This document shows positions 6,971 through 8,458 of a stretch of DNA of 8,458 nucleotides, piece after piece. The notes below the pieces were generated by a model that saw only the letters and a list, made by a program, of their open reading frames with translations, was not told the DNA's origin and ran no database searches. The position numbers and the translations under genes were made by a program. The first letter of the stretch is position 1. Each line of letters begins with the position of its first letter. Source of the DNA: CAIZGX01 sp044349305 (GTDB taxonomy: Bacteria; Bacteroidota; Bacteroidia; Flavobacteriales_D; Sanyastnellaceae); contig JBIKRF010000097.1 of NCBI GenBank assembly GCA_044349305.1, forward strand, positions 1 to 8,458. The letters run 5' to 3'.

Positions 6971-6984
6971 ATAGGTTAGTTTTG
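6952..6984 (+). promoter_or_regulatory. Candidate Bacteroidota-type promoter for the PBP gene
   Basis: TAGTTTTG at 6977-6984 matches the phylum's -7 consensus TAnnTTTG at every defined position. TTTC at 6952-6955 is a three-of-four match to the -33 element TTTG, with a 21-bp gap, inside the end of uvrC. Transcription would start near 6990, leaving a leader of roughly 35-40 nt before the ATG at 7027. Read-through from uvrC is also possible because no terminator hairpin is visible in the 56-bp gap. Confidence 0.4.
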
Positions 6985-7026
6985 ATTGTTGAAATTTTAC
7001 GCAGAAAAACGCGTTAATCTGTACCT

Positions 7027-8458
7027 ATGGAAAACACACCCGAACAGGAAAAAAAATATGCTAAGATTCTTTGGTGGATTGGAATGTCGCCTTGGATTTT
7101 TTTCACACTTGTGCTAGGCGCTGTTTTACTAAGTGGACTTCCGAACATTGATTTATTAGCGAACCCGAAAATTGGTTTGGCTTCACAGATTTACGCTTCT
7201 GACGGCTCTACCTTAGGTTCGTTTTACAAGGAAAATCGTTCAGATATTACCTATCAAGAAATTCCTGGTCACGTTATAGATGCTTTACTCGCCACTGAGG
7301 ACGTGCGTTTCAAAGAGCACAGTGGAATTGATGTTCGCAGCTTGGCCCGTGCCGCAGTATCATTGGGAGCAGACGGAGGAGGAAGCACAATTACGCAACA
7401 ACTTGCGAAATTGCAGTTCACGAGAGATTTTGAAGATGTTGGAATCTTCACTCGCATAGGCCAAAAATTGCAGGAGTGGGTCATTGCGCTCCGTCTCGAA
7501 CGTGTTTACACCAAAGAAGAAATTCTGACCATGTATTTGAATCAATATGATTTCTTGAATCAAGCGGTTGGAATTAAAAGTGCAGCGAACATCTACTTCT
7601 CTACATCGCCCGATTCGCTTACGGTTCCGCAGGGCGCTATGTTGGTTGGAATGCTAAAAAACTCTTCATTATTCAACCCAATAAAACGCGATTCGTTGGT
7701 TACCAAGCGAAGAGAAGTCGTGCTGGCGCAAATGATGAAGTACGGGAAACTCTCGGAAGATGATTATGAAAAGTACAGAACAGAACCACTGGGAATGAAG
7801 TACGCGCGAGTTTCGCATGATGAAGGGCAAGCGCCTTATTTCCGCGAAGCGGTTCGACACAAGCTAACTGAAATTTTAGAAACGCGTGATGCCAATGGCG
7901 AGTTGAAATACAAGAAGGGAGACGGAACCGCTTTCAACATATACGAAGACGGATTGAAGGTCTACACAACCCTCGACAAGAACATGCAAATTCATGCGGA
8001 ACATGCGGTGGAAGAGCATTTGAGTAAGGAACTTCAGCCAGCGTTTACGCGAAACGTTAGGCAAAGACCGAAAGACAAATACCCTTTTTATTCGGGCATT
8101 ACTGCTGCCGACAAAGAATCAATTATGCGAAAGGCGATCACCACCAGTGATCGTTACAAGAAATTATCTGGAAAAATGTGTCCAGATTGCGGAAGACCTT
8201 CAAATTATATTGAAACAACGGATGGGCATTTTCATTGCAAAGAAGATGCAGGTGGTTGCGGCCACACATGGAACATGCGAAGCGAAGATGAAGTGTTAGC
8301 GGAATTCAACAAGCCTGTTGCCATGACTATCTACAAGCACGGTGGATACAGAGACACGACGATGACCCCTTATGACAGTATTGTTTACCACAAGACCATT
8401 CTTCACGCAAGTCTTATGTCTGTAGATCCGCGCAACGGATTTGTAAAAGCATGGGTAG
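7027..8458 (+). CDS. Bifunctional class A penicillin-binding protein (PBP1A-like), 3' end outside window
   Basis: The frame is open from ATG 7027 to the window end, giving 477 residues. A short cytoplasmic N-terminus is followed by one membrane anchor at ~15-37 (WWIGMSPWIFFTLVLGAVLL), so the enzyme faces the periplasm. The GT51 glycosyltransferase, which polymerises lipid II, spans ~65-245. Its motifs are EDVRFKEHSG (91-100, catalytic Glu91), GGGSTITQQLAK (117-128), KLQEWVIALRLE (147-158) and ILTMYLNQY (166-174). After ~305 comes the GLKVYTTLD linker motif typical of class A PBPs, then a zinc-ribbon-like insert (~380-415). The approach to the transpeptidase domain follows, with MTPYDSIVYHKTILHASLMSVDPRNG being the usual Bacteroidota pattern, split here only by the window edge shortly afterwards. 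The transpeptidase SxxK, SxN and KTG motifs lie outside the window, so that activity is inferred from the family. It is 56 bp downstream of uvrC with its own candidate promoter. The symbols mrcA/ponA are possible but not assigned. Confidence 0.93.
   Translation, partial: MENTPEQEKKYAKILWWIGMSPWIFFTLVLGAVLLSGLPNIDLLANPKIGLASQIYASDGSTLGSFYKENRSDITYQEIPGHVIDALLATEDVRFKEHSGIDVRSLARAAVSLGADGGGSTITQQLAKLQFTRDFEDVGIFTRIGQKLQEWVIALRLERVYTKEEILTMYLNQYDFLNQAVGIKSAANIYFSTSPDSLTVPQGAMLVGMLKNSSLFNPIKRDSLVTKRREVVLAQMMKYGKLSEDDYEKYRTEPLGMKYARVSHDEGQAPYFREAVRHKLTEILETRDANGELKYKKGDGTAFNIYEDGLKVYTTLDKNMQIHAEHAVEEHLSKELQPAFTRNVRQRPKDKYPFYSGITAADKESIMRKAITTSDRYKKLSGKMCPDCGRPSNYIETTDGHFHCKEDAGGCGHTWNMRSEDEVLAEFNKPVAMTIYKHGGYRDTTMTPYDSIVYHKTILHASLMSVDPRNGFVKAWV
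8179..8259 (+). other. Zinc-ribbon-like four-cysteine insert within the PBP
   Basis: Residues 385-411 contain CPDC (C385, C388) and, after 15 residues, C404-x6-C411, with His401, His403 and His413 nearby. Two CxnC knuckles separated by a short beta-like segment is the layout of a zinc ribbon. It sits between SDRYKKL (374-380) and EDEVLAEFNKPV (420-431), which I recall as nearly adjacent in many Bacteroidota class A PBPs. Metal binding is inferred from the cysteine pattern only. Confidence 0.6.

Noticed and set aside
7008..7015. AACGCGTT palindrome before the PBP start
   Set aside because: Eight-base palindromes are common by chance, and there is no second copy or link to a known regulator.

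Overview
The window looks like chromosomal DNA from a Bacteroidota bacterium, most likely Flavobacteriales. The basis is the mix of families: a DUF5723-type barrel fused to thrombospondin type 3 repeats and an OmpA domain, a Bacteroidota-style Ig-like lipoprotein tail, and a secreted TPR protein. Shine-Dalgarno sites are absent before the genes, and one site matches the Bacteroidota promoter core TAnnTTTG. Base composition is moderately AT-rich and even throughout. I see no insertion sequence, phage gene, CRISPR array, tRNA or rRNA.

Layout from left to right: (1) 1-345 (+) is the 3' end of an Ig-like domain protein. (2) 342-1181 (-) is a secreted TPR protein whose stop overlaps the first gene tail to tail by 4 bp. 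(3) 1182-1334 is a divergent intergenic region. (4) 1335-3869 (+) is a large outer-membrane/periplasmic protein with a barrel-like N-terminus, six exact 27-residue calcium-type repeats and a C-terminal peptidoglycan-binding OmpA domain. A strong terminator follows it. (5) 3924-4110 is a small stretch holding a hairpin, a 17-codon micro-ORF and a second terminator, and may be an independent small transcript. (6) 4125-5135 (-) is an extended SDR NAD(P)-dependent epimerase/reductase. (7) 5165-6970 (+) is uvrC, the excision-repair nuclease subunit, divergent from the SDR gene with only 29 bp between start codons. (8) 7027-8458 (+) is a bifunctional class A penicillin-binding protein cut by the window end, with a possible promoter in the 56-bp gap before it.

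The genes do not form one pathway. Several concern the cell envelope (Ig-like protein, TPR protein, OmpA-type anchor, class A PBP), next to one DNA-repair gene and one metabolic oxidoreductase. Most of the window is ordinary core genome. The points most worth a second look are a four-cysteine zinc-ribbon-like insert between the glycosyltransferase and transpeptidase parts of the PBP, the terminator-bounded small unit at 3924-4110, and an unassigned segment of about 90 residues in the OmpA-type protein. I found no convincing evidence of an undescribed multi-gene system.
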